64,000 bases of DNA, from the NCBI GenBank assembly GCA_016707005.1, contig JADJIQ010000001.1:184001-248000 (forward strand), in the 5' to 3' direction. Under the pieces are notes generated by a model. The model did not search any database, was not told the origin of the DNA, and saw only the letters and a list, made by a program, of their open reading frames with translations. The translations under genes were made by a program, and so were the position numbers. Within the stretch, counting starts at the first letter, position 1. Every line of letters starts with the position of its first letter. This document shows positions 1 through 9,000 of the stretch, piece after piece. Source of the DNA: Ignavibacteria bacterium. GTDB lineage: Bacteria > Bacteroidota > Ignavibacteria > Kapaibacteriales > Kapaibacteriaceae.

Positions 1-681
1 AGAGTTGCCGCGTGATCGAAGAACCACCGCGCCGTTTCCTGTCTGTGTGTACTGAATGCGCAGGGTTTTGCGTCCGAGCGTATCGAAGTGATCAAGTACA
101 CGCCAAAAATTCTGTTGAATGAGCACAGGATTTGGTACTGCATTCTCGACGAGAAGGACGGTATCCTGGGAGAGCCAACTTTGTTGTTGACGCCCGCATG
201 ACGTATCGATGATCGGCAGGAGCATCGGTTGGAAAGCCCCGCCGGGAGAAACCGTAGCCGACGTGTCGTTGTCCGATCGTGCATATGCTCGGTGACCAAG
301 ACGATCTATGCCGATGAACTGACGTCGGCCGATCCATGGGTGGGTTGTGCGTGTTGTGGTATCGACTCCGCGCACATGACGTTCAGCGGCGAACACAAGC
401 CCCATTGTCAGATGCATGATACCTGATGGAGAGACAGAGTCGCAGATGATCTTATAAGCCTCGCTGCGGAACTTGGCAAAACGTTGACCGCTGACGACGT
501 CTACGCTGTCCATCGCCTCGAGGGTGTAGATAAGTGTGTCACCTGTGCGCAGATCATACGAGAAACACAAGGTGTCTTTGCCCAACACGAGTGGCTTGCC
601 GCCGGGTACGATGTTGAACTGTGCAACCCCGGCAGCAGTGGCCGAGAGGAAGCAGAGAGTGAGGAAGAGACTGCGGATCAC
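1..681 (-). CDS. Exported protein of unknown function, 3' end outside window
   Basis: An open frame of 227 codons runs from a GTG at 681 to the window edge with no stop, so the C-terminus is missing. The N-terminus (MIRSLFLTLCFLSATAAGVAQ) is a typical signal peptide, so the product is probably periplasmic or on the outer membrane. The GTG overlaps the TGA of the upstream gene as GTGA, which suggests translational coupling. Later segments (LLPIIDTS, an S-W-L-S-Q-D motif, then a beta-rich end) loosely resemble the upstream 295-residue protein, so the two may be distant relatives (inference). I recognise no domain with a known function. The GTG start is chosen because of the overlap and the signal peptide directly after it. 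Confidence 0.75.
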   Translation of the reverse strand, partial: MIRSLFLTLCFLSATAAGVAQFNIVPGGKPLVLGKDTLCFSYDLRTGDTLIYTLEAMDSVDVVSGQRFAKFRSEAYKIICDSVSPSGIMHLTMGLVFAAERHVRGVDTTTRTTHPWIGRRQFIGIDRLGHRAYARSDNDTSATVSPGGAFQPMLLPIIDTSCGRQQQSWLSQDTVLLVENAVPNPVLIQQNFWRVLDHFDTLGRKTLRIQYTQTGNGAVVLRSRGNS

Positions 682-1565
682 TTCTTTTCTGTACGTCGTT
701 TGACAGTGAAGGTCAGGTGCGTATCTACCGGTATGATCATTTCCTGTTGTCCGCTCAGAGACATCCGTGTGTCACTCGTTACATCACCGATGGTGATCAC
801 CGTCATGCCAGTCTTCTCTTCAACATAGCAACGCGAGCGGAACGTGCCCGAGCCGTCCACGTCCATGTCGATCCCATTTGTTGAGATCGTTCCGCGTTGG
901 TCAAAGGACGAAGACTCCGTCTCGATCAACCAGCAGCGTACTCCCATTGTGTCTCGAACACCGCGGTAGGTATTCTTGAGCGTCATTGTGGTGTAGATGT
1001 GACCATCGCCCTGACCCGAGGCAATGGTATCGGTAACGGTGCGGATCCAGGAATCTCCGATGCGGACTTCCTTGACCGGGAAGACCGTATTGATACGTTC
1101 CATGATGCGCATGGAGCTGAAGAGGGAGCTAGCTTCAGAGTTGCTTCCTCGGTCAACAGAGACGATTTTGGCCGTTGGGTCCAGCGTCATTGTCATCGTG
1201 GCGCCGTCGAATTGCGTCAACGCCATGGTCGTGTCCATGCCGGGCACATTCTCATCCATACCGCGCACCGAGACCGATGTTTTGGCATCGGAGAATGTGC
1301 AGGTGATGGACGAACGATCAAGCGTTGCGTCCGCCACGGCCATACTGATGCGGACCTTGTAGGAAATGTCATTTGTCATGTCCTGGCCCATCACGCTCAT
1401 CTGTTGGGAAGTCGTTGTCTCAGCATCATACCGGAAGGTCATGTTCTTTTGAAGACGTAGGCGAAGCAGCGTAGCATCGCCTGGCATCATCTCTGTTGCG
1501 TGGGCCGCGAGGCTCGCAACAAGAACGATCGCAAGGAAGTGTGCGGTTCGAGACACAGACATCAT
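678..1565 (-). CDS. Exported hypothetical protein (DUF6263-like)
   Basis: A 295-residue protein with a signal peptide (MMSVSRTAHFLAIVLVASLAAHA) followed by a beta-rich body with many Thr, Ser and Asp residues. Conserved-looking stretches are LRLRLQKNMTFRYDAETTT near residue 35, PVKEVRIGDSW near 165 and CYVEEKTGMTV near 255. This pattern of a short periplasmic protein with a GDSW segment resembles DUF6263-type proteins of Bacteroidota (family assignment from memory). The reaction or role is unknown. It lies 8 bases after typA and overlaps the next gene by 4 bases, so the three probably form one operon driven from the typA promoter. Confidence 0.75.
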   Translation of the reverse strand: MMSVSRTAHFLAIVLVASLAAHATEMMPGDATLLRLRLQKNMTFRYDAETTTSQQMSVMGQDMTNDISYKVRISMAVADATLDRSSITCTFSDAKTSVSVRGMDENVPGMDTTMALTQFDGATMTMTLDPTAKIVSVDRGSNSEASSLFSSMRIMERINTVFPVKEVRIGDSWIRTVTDTIASGQGDGHIYTTMTLKNTYRGVRDTMGVRCWLIETESSSFDQRGTISTNGIDMDVDGSGTFRSRCYVEEKTGMTVITIGDVTSDTRMSLSGQQEMIIPVDTHLTFTVKRRTEKK

Positions 1566-1573
1566 ACGGATGG

Positions 1574-3412
1574 TTACTCCAGGGCAGCCGCTTCGCGCTT
1601 CTTTGCGCGTTGGCGCATCGTGGTGTCGAGGATCTTTTTGCGCATACGCACCGAAGACGGTGTTACTTCCAGAAGTTCGTCGTCCTCAATGAACTCGATA
1701 CATTGTTCGAGCGACATTTGGCGCGGTGCTTCCAGTTTCAAGAGACCGTCCGAGCCACTCGAACGCATGTTCGTGAGGTGCTTCATACGGCAGGCGTTCA
1801 CACTCAGATCGTCTTCGCGGGCATTCTCACCGATGATCATGCCTTCGTAGATCGGCTGGCCAGCTTCGACAAAGAGAGTACCACGTACCTGCACCATTTC
1901 AAGTGCATAGGACGTGGACTGTCCGGTCTCCATCGACACAAGCGCTCCACGGAGTCGGCCACTGATAGGCCCCTTATATGGCTGATACGAATCGAAGGTA
2001 TGGTGGATGATCCCCATACCACGTGTTGACGTAAGGAACTCCGTACGGAAACCGATGAGACCACGTGCGGGTACGAGGAAGTCGCAACGCACGCTATCAT
2101 TTCCCGGCGTCATACCGGTCATCTCACCTTTGCGTTTGCCAAGGCTTTCGATCACCGTTCCCACGTGTTCTTGTGGAACGTCGACCATGACGTTTTCGAT
2201 CGGTTCAACAAGAGCCCCCTTCTCATCACGACGGAAGAGTACTTCCGGACGTGACACAGCGAACTCATACCCTTCTCGGCGCATGGTCTCAATAAGAATA
2301 GCGAGCTGAAGTTCGCCTCGGCCCGATACCTTGAACACATCAGGGGAGTCAGAGTCCTCAACACGGAGGGAGACGTTGTTACGCAATTCGCGATACAGAC
2401 GTTCTCTGAGCTTCGGTGTGGTGACGAACTTTCCTTCACGTCCGGCAAGGGGCGATGTATTCACCATGAAATACATGGCGATCGTTGGCTCTTCGATGTT
2501 CACGTAGGACAACGGCTCTGTGCGTGATGCATCAGCGATCGTTTCCCCGATGTAGACATTCTCAAAGCCAGAGAGGGCGATGATCTCGCCGGCGGAAGCC
2601 TCATTGACTTCAGCACGAGCGATACCTTCGTACACGTACATCTTGGTGATGCGAGTTGATTCCTTCGATCCGTCGGGCTTGATGAGATTGACGTTGTCGC
2701 CAACCTTCACCGAACCCTCGATGATCCGTCCAACGGCGATACGACCAACATAGTCTGACCAGGCAAGTGCGCTGATGACCATGGCGAACGGCACATCCAT
2801 GTCCACCTTGGGAGGCGGAATGTGCTTGATGATCGAATCAAAGAGTGGATCCAGAGATACAGCTTCTTCTTCCATCGTAAGCTTGGCTACACCGAGCTTG
2901 CCGATCGCATAGATGATCGGGAAGTCGAGCTGCTCATACGTAGCGCCCAGATTGATGAAGAGCTCCATGATCTCATCAAGAACTTCAGCCGGACGTGCGT
3001 CCTGGCGATCGATCTTGTTGATCACGATGATCGGCTTCAATCCCATGTCCAGGGCCTTGCGCAACACGAAACGTGTCTGCGGAAGCGGACCTTCGGCTGC
3101 ATCAACGAGAAGGAGCACGCCATCCACCATCGAGAGGATGCGTTCTACTTCACCGCCAAAGTCCGAGTGGCCCGGAGTGTCGACCACGTTGATCTTATAG
3201 CCATTCCAATGCACGGATGCATTCTTGGCCATGATCGTGATGCCCTTTTCGCGCTCCAGGTCGTTCGAGTCCATGACCCGTTCGGCAACCACCTGGTTAT
3301 CGCGGAACGTTCCGCTTTGGCGAAGCATGTGATCCACGAGCGTTGTTTTGCCGTGGTCAACGTGAGCAATGATTGCAATGTTGCGATAGTCCGACCGGTT
3401 CTGAAGAGCCAT
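1574..3412 (-). CDS. typA: Ribosome-associated GTPase TypA/BipA
   Basis: A translational GTPase of the EF-G family that binds the ribosome and helps 50S assembly and stress or low-temperature adaptation. The product is 612 residues from the ATG at 3412, matching the usual 605-615. It shows G1 AHVDHGKTT near residue 14, G3 DTPGHSDFGGEVER near 75, G4 NKIDRQDARP near 130, an EF-Tu-like domain 2, and the BipA C-terminal half with GRGELQLAILIETMRREG and RGLIGFRTEFLTSTRG. An upstream in-frame start at 3475 would add 21 residues. I prefer 3412 because a TAnnTTTG promoter element lies between the two starts and known BipA proteins begin just before RNIAIIAH. Two exported proteins follow it directly. 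Confidence 0.97.
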   Translation of the reverse strand: MALQNRSDYRNIAIIAHVDHGKTTLVDHMLRQSGTFRDNQVVAERVMDSNDLEREKGITIMAKNASVHWNGYKINVVDTPGHSDFGGEVERILSMVDGVLLLVDAAEGPLPQTRFVLRKALDMGLKPIIVINKIDRQDARPAEVLDEIMELFINLGATYEQLDFPIIYAIGKLGVAKLTMEEEAVSLDPLFDSIIKHIPPPKVDMDVPFAMVISALAWSDYVGRIAVGRIIEGSVKVGDNVNLIKPDGSKESTRITKMYVYEGIARAEVNEASAGEIIALSGFENVYIGETIADASRTEPLSYVNIEEPTIAMYFMVNTSPLAGREGKFVTTPKLRERLYRELRNNVSLRVEDSDSPDVFKVSGRGELQLAILIETMRREGYEFAVSRPEVLFRRDEKGALVEPIENVMVDVPQEHVGTVIESLGKRKGEMTGMTPGNDSVRCDFLVPARGLIGFRTEFLTSTRGMGIIHHTFDSYQPYKGPISGRLRGALVSMETGQSTSYALEMVQVRGTLFVEAGQPIYEGMIIGENAREDDLSVNACRMKHLTNMRSSGSDGLLKLEAPRQMSLEQCIEFIEDDELLEVTPSSVRMRKKILDTTMRQRAKKREAAALE

Positions 3413-3444
3413 ATCCTTGTCTGCATTGGGGTTAGTGCGAACTA

Positions 3445-3452
3445 CAAAGATA
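3445..3452 (-). promoter_or_regulatory. Candidate typA promoter, -7 element TATCTTTG
   Basis: Read on the minus strand the bases are TATCTTTG, a perfect match to the Bacteroidota -7 consensus TAnnTTTG. It is 32 bases upstream of the typA ATG at 3412. No clear TTG -33 box is seen at 19-21 bases upstream. It lies inside the longest possible typA reading frame, which argues for the shorter start. Confidence 0.55.
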
Positions 3453-3465
3453 CGAAAAGGAGGCT

Positions 3466-4185
3466 GTGGTGGCACTCCGTCGTATATTTAAGGCTGTTCT
3501 TCACCTCTTACGGATCACGAACACGAATCGTCTCCTTCGCTCGCTCCTCATGGTGCTTGCAGCCGTCTCTCTCACCTCGTGCGGTACCTATACGGAACTG
3601 ATCGGGACATGGACAAAGCCGGAATACATGAATAAGGGCTACAAAAAGGTCCTTGTCTTCGCCGTAGGGACAAAATCCCTTGTCAACCAATCTGTTGCAG
3701 AACGCGCCGTAGCCACCAGACTTGCAAAGGCCGGGACAATGGCCGTACCAGCAAGTGATGTCTTCCCACAGGCAACCTATGATGCCAACAAGGATGGAAA
3801 GATCGATGACCCAACAATTGCCGACAAGTTGGCCGCGAAGCTTAAGAACGATGGATACGAAGCCGTCTTGATCTTTGGAGTGAAGGACATCAAGGAACAA
3901 CAACGGTATGTTCCGGGCACTGTTACCTACCAGCCAACATCGTATTACAATGGCTGGTCGAATTACTGAACCACAACGTATCAAACCGTTGAAACTCCCG
4001 GTTACTACACAACTGATGTAGAGGCATACGTTGAAGCGAACATGTTCGACGTAATGACAAGCGACCTCGTCTGGTCAGCCCAGACCGAGATCCTCAATCC
4101 GGGCTCGCTCTCCGATGCTGCAGATTCATTCGCCTCAACCATTGTTCCATCGATCACTAAAAACGGTCTTGTTCTTCAGAAATAA
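3466..4185 (+). pseudogene. Lipoprotein gene interrupted by an in-frame TGA
   Basis: The frame starts at GTG 3466, shortly after AAAAGGAGG (3455-3463), and has a lipoprotein signal ending in LTSC (Cys39). It reads to a TGA at 3967-3969 after YYNGWSNY. The same frame then stays open for 72 more codons to TAA at 4183-4185. That stretch is plainly protein-like (PGYYTTDVEAYVEANMFDV, LVWSAQTEILNPGS) and looks like the normal end of this small lipoprotein family. The whole frame is 240 codons. The TGA could be a TGG or TAC/TAT codon changed by one base, a sequencing error, or a read-through site. If the TGA is real, the product is a 167-residue truncated lipoprotein. The next gene encodes a related-looking lipoprotein. 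Confidence 0.7.
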
Positions 4186-4210
4186 TCTTGCCATAAAGGG
4201 GCTCACCACT

Positions 4211-4771
4211 ATGACAAAAACACTACTCCTCGGACTTTGTCTTGCAACCGCTTTCCTCGCTACAGCATGCGGTGGTTGGGATGTGAAGACGGATTATGAC
4301 CCGGACATCACGTTCAGTACGCTCAAGACATACTGGATCTCCGATCACACAAAGATCCCCAACGATATTCTTGCCAAGGAAGAGATCGTTCGCAAGCGGG
4401 TTGTTGCTGCCATCGAAGCAGATCTCAATGGCAAAGGATTTACAAAGGCTACAGATGAAGCATCTGCAGACCTCATGGTCCTGACCTACGCCGGCGTAAA
4501 GGAAATGGTCAACTACAGCACCGTTGGATACTCTTACGGCGGATATTGGGGATATGGCTCACCTGGCATGTATGGCACGCAGGTGGTTGAGAACCGGTAT
4601 TCAGAAGGCACACTTCACATCGACATGTTCGATGTGAAGAAGAAGATGCTGGCGTGGAAAGGTCAGGCTTCCGGTGCCCTACAACAAGCACGCAACCCCG
4701 AAGAGCGTCAGGCCATCATTCACGAGGTAGTTGGTGCAACGTTGAAGAGCTTCCCGCCGAAGAGTAAGTAA
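4211..4771 (+). CDS. DUF4136-like lipoprotein
   Basis: A 186-residue lipoprotein from ATG 4211 with signal MTKTLLLGLCLATAFLATAC (lipobox LATAC). The body matches the DUF4136 pattern: VKTDYDPDITFSTLKTYWI after the Cys, then RKRVVAAIEADLNGKGFTKA and SADLMVLTYAGVKE, a Gly/Tyr-rich loop (SYGGYWGYGSPGMYG), and GTLHIDMFDVKKKMLAWKG. DUF4136 proteins are outer-membrane-associated lipoproteins of unknown function. An earlier start at 4115 in the same frame lacks a signal sequence at its N-terminus and was rejected. It lies 25 bases after the interrupted lipoprotein frame and is probably co-transcribed with it. The next gene, 3 bases after its stop, is convergent. Confidence 0.85.
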   Translation: MTKTLLLGLCLATAFLATACGGWDVKTDYDPDITFSTLKTYWISDHTKIPNDILAKEEIVRKRVVAAIEADLNGKGFTKATDEASADLMVLTYAGVKEMVNYSTVGYSYGGYWGYGSPGMYGTQVVENRYSEGTLHIDMFDVKKKMLAWKGQASGALQQARNPEERQAIIHEVVGATLKSFPPKSK

Positions 4772-4774
4772 CGC

Positions 4775-5284
4775 TCAGAAGTAATTCGATTCGTCCCGCC
4801 ACCGCACGATCTTCCAGACGGCATCGGTGGCGGGACGTTCTATTCTGAGGTTCACCCGGCCTTGTGCACGGATAACATCCGTAGGGCTGAGGGTTATCGT
4901 AAGGTTGAATCCGCGAGAGATGCTTTGCGCAAGACTGTCGCCCTCGGCAACAACAACGTCGTTCCAAACAAGGTCCAGCTGCTGCGCAGCATAGAAGAGT
5001 CCATGCGTTGCAAGCATGTCTTCATCGCGACCCCACGTTACGTCCACTCCCTTATCGTAGTTCCGATACACAAAAGAAAACGTACGATCGAGTAAACGAC
5101 CGTACGTGAGTGTATCTCTGAAGACGTATGAATACCGGAAGTTCTGAAAAAGTCCTTCCACCGTTCTCTGGTCACCCAAGATCGCCGATGCATCCCCATC
5201 AACAGCGATGGAGGGGGCAAAGGGGTTCGTGCATGATGTAATGATGCAGACGAACGCACAGATCGTGGTGAGACGTGCGATCAT
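4775..5284 (-). CDS. Small lipoprotein, possibly NTF2-like
   Basis: A 169-residue lipoprotein from ATG 5284 with signal MIARLTTICAFVCIITSC. After a short linker it reads VEGLFQNFRYSYVFRDTLTY, then LLDRTFSFVYRN and a beta-rich second half ending in VWKIVRWRDESNYF. That order (helix with a NFxY core, then a LxDxFxF strand) resembles NTF2-like lipoproteins of this phylum, but the fold assignment is inference. The protein at 11147-11722 has the same outline. A longer frame to 5407 lacks a signal and overlaps the neighbour. It is 10 bases downstream of the small membrane protein gene and probably in its operon. Confidence 0.75.
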   Translation of the reverse strand: MIARLTTICAFVCIITSCTNPFAPSIAVDGDASAILGDQRTVEGLFQNFRYSYVFRDTLTYGRLLDRTFSFVYRNYDKGVDVTWGRDEDMLATHGLFYAAQQLDLVWNDVVVAEGDSLAQSISRGFNLTITLSPTDVIRAQGRVNLRIERPATDAVWKIVRWRDESNYF

Positions 5285-5294
5285 GCGATCAACA

Positions 5295-5594
5295 TCACCA
5301 GAAACGAAGACCGAAGAACATCGCAATACTTGTGAAGAAACAGATTCCGCCGGCCCACCCAAGAACCGCAGCGCGGATCGGTCCGCGAACACTCGTGCCG
5401 AGTGCACCCATGATCATTCCAAGGAGCCCCGTGATCACACCGCCAACAACAGGATGCCATCCCATTGTGCGCTGAAGTGCAACGGCACCGCCAATTGCAA
5501 GAATGCCAACAACGATGCCAAGGAATCGCGTAGCAATGGTGTCTTCAACACGGTCTTCTTCGTGTGCGTGGTCGTGTGCTGCGTCGTGCGACAT
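5295..5594 (-). CDS. Small integral membrane protein
   Basis: A 99-residue protein with a His/Asp/Glu-rich cytoplasmic-looking start (MSHDAAHDHAHEEDRVED) and about three hydrophobic segments: FLGIVVGILAIGGAVAL, VVGGVITGLLGMIMGALG and AAVLGWAGGICFFTSIAMFF. The Gly-rich helices resemble small multi-spanning proteins of the glycine-zipper kind. The histidine-rich start could bind metal, but nothing proves this. It is followed after 10 bases by the lipoprotein at 4775-5284. No function can be assigned. An array of 8-base repeats lies about 46 bases upstream of its start. Confidence 0.7.
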   Translation of the reverse strand: MSHDAAHDHAHEEDRVEDTIATRFLGIVVGILAIGGAVALQRTMGWHPVVGGVITGLLGMIMGALGTSVRGPIRAAVLGWAGGICFFTSIAMFFGLRFW

Positions 5595-5640
5595 AGGAGC
5601 CTCCGTGGATCGAATAGTTTGGTGGGAAGTTACGAAGGAA

Positions 5641-5712
5641 GAAATGACGAAATGACGAAATGACGAAATGACGGTATGACGGTATGACTATATGACGTTA
5701 TGACTGTATGAC
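5641..5712. repeat. Nine-unit 8-bp satellite (gaaatgac family)
   Basis: Nine consecutive 8-base units: four of gaaatgac, two of ggtatgac, then tatatgac, gttatgac and tgtatgac. All keep the core ATGAC. It lies between the small membrane protein gene (5594) and the tracrRNA terminator. Related 7-9-base satellites occur elsewhere in the window. The rest of 5595-5864 holds no gene that I can support. Confidence 0.9.
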
Positions 5713-5864
5713 GGTTCAATGAAATTGAGGGGCGAATGTTCTTAAAAGAGCAATCTGCGACAAACTGTGTCGAGCGGGCTCAGATACTGTGCCTGGAAGC
5801 ATTCAATCGGTCCAGATTAGAGTTGTTTGCCCTCGATTTTTTGCCTATTTCGCAAAAACTGGTC

Positions 5865-5890
5865 AAAAAAAACCCGACCAGAAGTCGGGT
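5865..5890 (-). terminator. Rho-independent terminator of tracrRNA
   Basis: On the minus strand ACCCGAC, loop TTCTG, GTCGGGT is followed by eight T. The 7-base perfect GC-rich stem with a U-run is a textbook intrinsic terminator and also forms the last hairpin of the tracrRNA. Confidence 0.93.
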
Positions 5891-5928
5891 AAAGGACACG
5901 ACGTCCTACAGCTTATTACTAAGCCTTA

Positions 5929-5956
5929 TTGTGTAAAGGCATAGTGCTGATCTTTG
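5929..5956 (+). promoter_or_regulatory. Candidate cas9 promoter inside the anti-repeat
   Basis: On the plus strand TTG (5929-5931), 17 bases, then GATCTTTG (5949-5956), which differs from TAnnTTTG in one base. It points at cas9, whose start is 50 bases on. The -7 element is part of the tracrRNA anti-repeat, so cas9 and tracrRNA promoters would face each other and overlap. Inference from consensus only. Confidence 0.4.
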
Positions 5957-5965
5957 AATGCGGAA

Positions 5966-5996
5966 CGAACATACAAGGCAGTTGACATAATTGCAA
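5966..5996 (-). promoter_or_regulatory. Candidate tracrRNA promoter (TTG-N20-TATGTTCG)
   Basis: On the minus strand TTG (5994-5996), 20 bases, then TATGTTCG (5966-5973), one base off the TAnnTTTG consensus. The predicted start falls 5-6 bases later, at the first bases of the anti-repeat. It sits in the leader of cas9 on the opposite strand. Confidence 0.5.
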
Positions 5997-6005
5997 GGGG
6001 CTTTT

Positions 6006-9000
6006 GTGGGAAAGATTCTTGGACTAGATGTTGGATCGAATTCGCTTGGGTGGGCGATTGTAAACACCGACGAAGATGCCATTACTGGAATGGGGTCGAG
6101 AATCTTCACTGCTGGTGTAGATAATCTCAATGGAGAAAATGAAGCATCAAGGAATGCCCAGCGTAGACTCAAGCGTCAAATGCGTCGGCAATACGAAAGA
6201 AGTCGGCAACGGAGAAACCAACTGCGGCTATTCCTCATTCGAAATGGACTCCTTCCGACTGAATCTGAGAATTTTGACGTTCTTCTCAAGCGTGATCCGT
6301 ACCATTTAAGGAAAAAGGGACTTGATGAACGGCTAGAACTTTTTGAGATTGGCCGATGCGTCGATCATATCAACGCTCGTCGAGGATTTCGCTCAAACCG
6401 CAAGGCTTCGTCTGATGAAGAAGAGAGTGGTGTTTTGTTTAAGGGAAGCCCAGACGATGATAGGCCGGGAATTGATGCAATAATGGATTCACTTCACCCA
6501 GAATTGCGACGGATGAAAAGCTATCTGAAGGTAAAGTCAAGAGTATTGGATGGGCACCCTGATTATTCAAAAGAGTTTCGCACTGCAGGCGAATACCTCG
6601 CTGGATTGAATCCGCGAGAGGTCCGCCGGAGGAAACGGTTCTTGTTGCGCGAACATCTAGAGATTGAACTTGATCTCCTTCTAACGAAGCAATCTCAATT
6701 CCACAATGAGCTTACGCCAGAGTCAATCGAAACGATCATGAAGCTAGTATTCTGGCAACGACCACTGAAGTCTGTGCGTAAGCTAGTTGGTAACTGCAGG
6801 TTTGAGATTGGTAAGAAACGATGCCACAAGAGTCACCCCGAGTTCCAACGTTTCCGACTCCTTCAACAAGTCAATAATCTTGAAGTCTATGGTCCAGGTC
6901 GGGTTCTCGACGACGACAGAAAGCTTACGGCCATGGAACGTTCGGCACTTCTCACCTACTTGACGGAAGAGAAGAGCATCGATACTACGAAGCCACGGAA
7001 CGTACTTTACAAGCTACTCGGATTGTCAACGAAGGCCGAGTATCGATTCAATCTAGAACGACTCGACGCATGCAGCACTGTTGCAAAATTCACGGACGTC
7101 TTTGGCCCAGATCGAGTGGCTATGATGTCTCAAGGTGAAATGCACAGCATTTGGAATGTCTTTAACCTCGCGGAAGACGCAGAGTGGCTTGAGGAGTATG
7201 CGAAGAAGACTTGGCAACTGACCCATGATCAAGCGGTCAAGGCATCAAAACTTCGTCTAGAGGAAAGTTATGGTTCACTTTGCTTAAAGGCAGTTCGAAG
7301 AATATTGCCGCACCTAGAAAATGGCATGTTGTACCACGAGGCATGTGGGCTCGCGGGCTACAATCATTCGCAGCCCGACGGAGAAATTGTGATCTCTGAT
7401 GTAGTTCCGGCACTCTCAAGCGCGGATATTCGAAACCCAATTGTCCAGACATCGTTCGCAGAAATGCGCAAGGTTGTGAATCTGCTGATCAAACGCCACG
7501 GACCGTTCGATTCCGTTCGAGTTGAACTCGCAAGAGAGCTGAAGAAGCCGAAAATCGAACGAGTGAAGATCGAGAAGAGGAATAAGGGTTTTCGAGACGA
7601 GAACGAACAGATTCGCCAGAAGCTTCGATTAGAGTTTGGAGTAGACTCGCCCAAACGTGCTGATATAGAGCGATACAAACTTTGGGAAGAGCAAAACCAT
7701 AGGTGTATTTACACGGGCAACGCGATCTCACAAGACATGCTATTCAACGGGCCCGTTGACATAGACCATATCATGCCATATAGCCGCACATTGGATGATT
7801 CGAGAAACAACAAGGTCCTTTGTTTGCGTAGCATAAACCTTGCGAAGAAGAACATGTCGCCGTCTGAGGCATGCGATGCAGGTGTTCTCAACCGTAATGA
7901 ACTACGAGAAAGGGTTGATGCGCTCGTGCGAGCGAACAAGATCAACAAATCAAAGAGCGTTCGATTCTTCATGTCAACCGAAGACATGCAGAAACTCTAC
8001 GGAGAAGACTTCTTATTGCGCCAACTCAATGACACTCGATACATAGGCCGTCTCACAGCCAAGTATCTTAGGTACATCTGCGAGGACGTTGTCGTGTCAA
8101 ATGGCATGCTTACCTCCGCTCTACGCAGGCGTTGGGGTCTCGATGCCGTTCTCCCAGATCTCGCGGCTGTTGGCAGAGCCTGGCTCGATGCAGAGGCACA
8201 TTCAGCGGGTACGAAGAGTAGAGCAGACCATAGGCATCATGCAATTGATGCACTGGTGGTCGCCTTAACGGATCGCGGTCTACTTAGTAAGGTGGCTCAA
8301 CTTAATGCAAGGGGCTTGGGTGCCGACCTCGAGAAGCACTATGCAGACGGACGTATCCGCCTACCGGAAGAACCATTGCCGGGTCTTAAGGCGATGGCCA
8401 CACGGTGTATAGACAATGTCATTGTTAGTCACAGAGTCAATCGTAAGCGAAGAGGTCAGTTGCACGAGGAAACGATTTACGGTATTGCTCATGATGACCA
8501 TGGCGTTCCGCTCACAAATGAAAAGGGTATTCCACTCTACGTTGTCCGCAAACCAATTGAGTCACTTACTGCTAGTATGATCATGGATGTTGTCGATCCA
8601 GTGATCAAAGGAATTCTTCTGGAGCGCCTCACAGTGCTAGGTATAGATGTATCGACAAAGTTTGCCGTCCCCAAGACGGCCTTTATGGAACCTGTCTATA
8701 TGACAACGCTCAATGGATCCCGCGGCCCTAGGATCAAGAGGGTCCGTATCTACAAGGCGGCAAGTAATATGGTTCTTCTTCGAGATCATGGAGTCTATGT
8801 AGAGCCAGGATCGAATGATAGGATTATTCTGGGAGTGGTAGTCGACGGTGGTGGTTCAAGACCCCGCCAGGTTCTGTCGCTACTCGAAGCTACAGATGCT
8901 TCAACTAAAATCTCAGTTGATCGACCTTTTTATACTTATCGAATAAATGAACTTTACTGCACTTCAATTCCTAGTCCCTCTGAGTCAATTGAAGTTTGCA

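Larger units (their letters stand above)
5865..5961 (-). ncRNA. tracrRNA of the type II-C CRISPR-Cas system
   Basis: Read on the minus strand from 5961, the RNA begins with a 20-base stretch perfectly complementary to the 3' 20 bases of the crRNA repeat (5942-5961). After a short internal loop it has ACACAAT (5928-5934), which pairs with the first seven repeat bases GTTGTGT through one G-U pair. GCC in the loop can also pair with GGC of the repeat. Then come AAGG, a nexus-like hairpin GCTTA-GTAA-TAAGC (5911-5924), a second hairpin AGGAC-GTCGT-GTCCT (5893-5907) and a terminator. The order matches Neisseria-type II-C tracrRNA, where the anti-repeat is followed by ACAATAAGGC. It is divergent from cas9. 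Predicted length is about 97 nt. The 5' end is inferred from the promoter. Confidence 0.92.

Noticed and set aside
2822..3601. A 259-codon plus-strand frame antisense to typA
   Set aside because: typA is certain on the other strand, and the frame has no start context or recognisable protein features.
3967..3969. Selenocysteine at the in-frame TGA
   Set aside because: No SECIS-like hairpin was noticed just after the TGA, and no selenocysteine gene is in the window. The family is not a selenoprotein family that I know.
5797..5822. gcattcaatcggtccag, resembling the first eight bases of the CRISPR repeat
   Set aside because: Only the first eight bases match the repeat and the rest does not align; the anti-repeat at 5942-5961 explains the tracrRNA fully.
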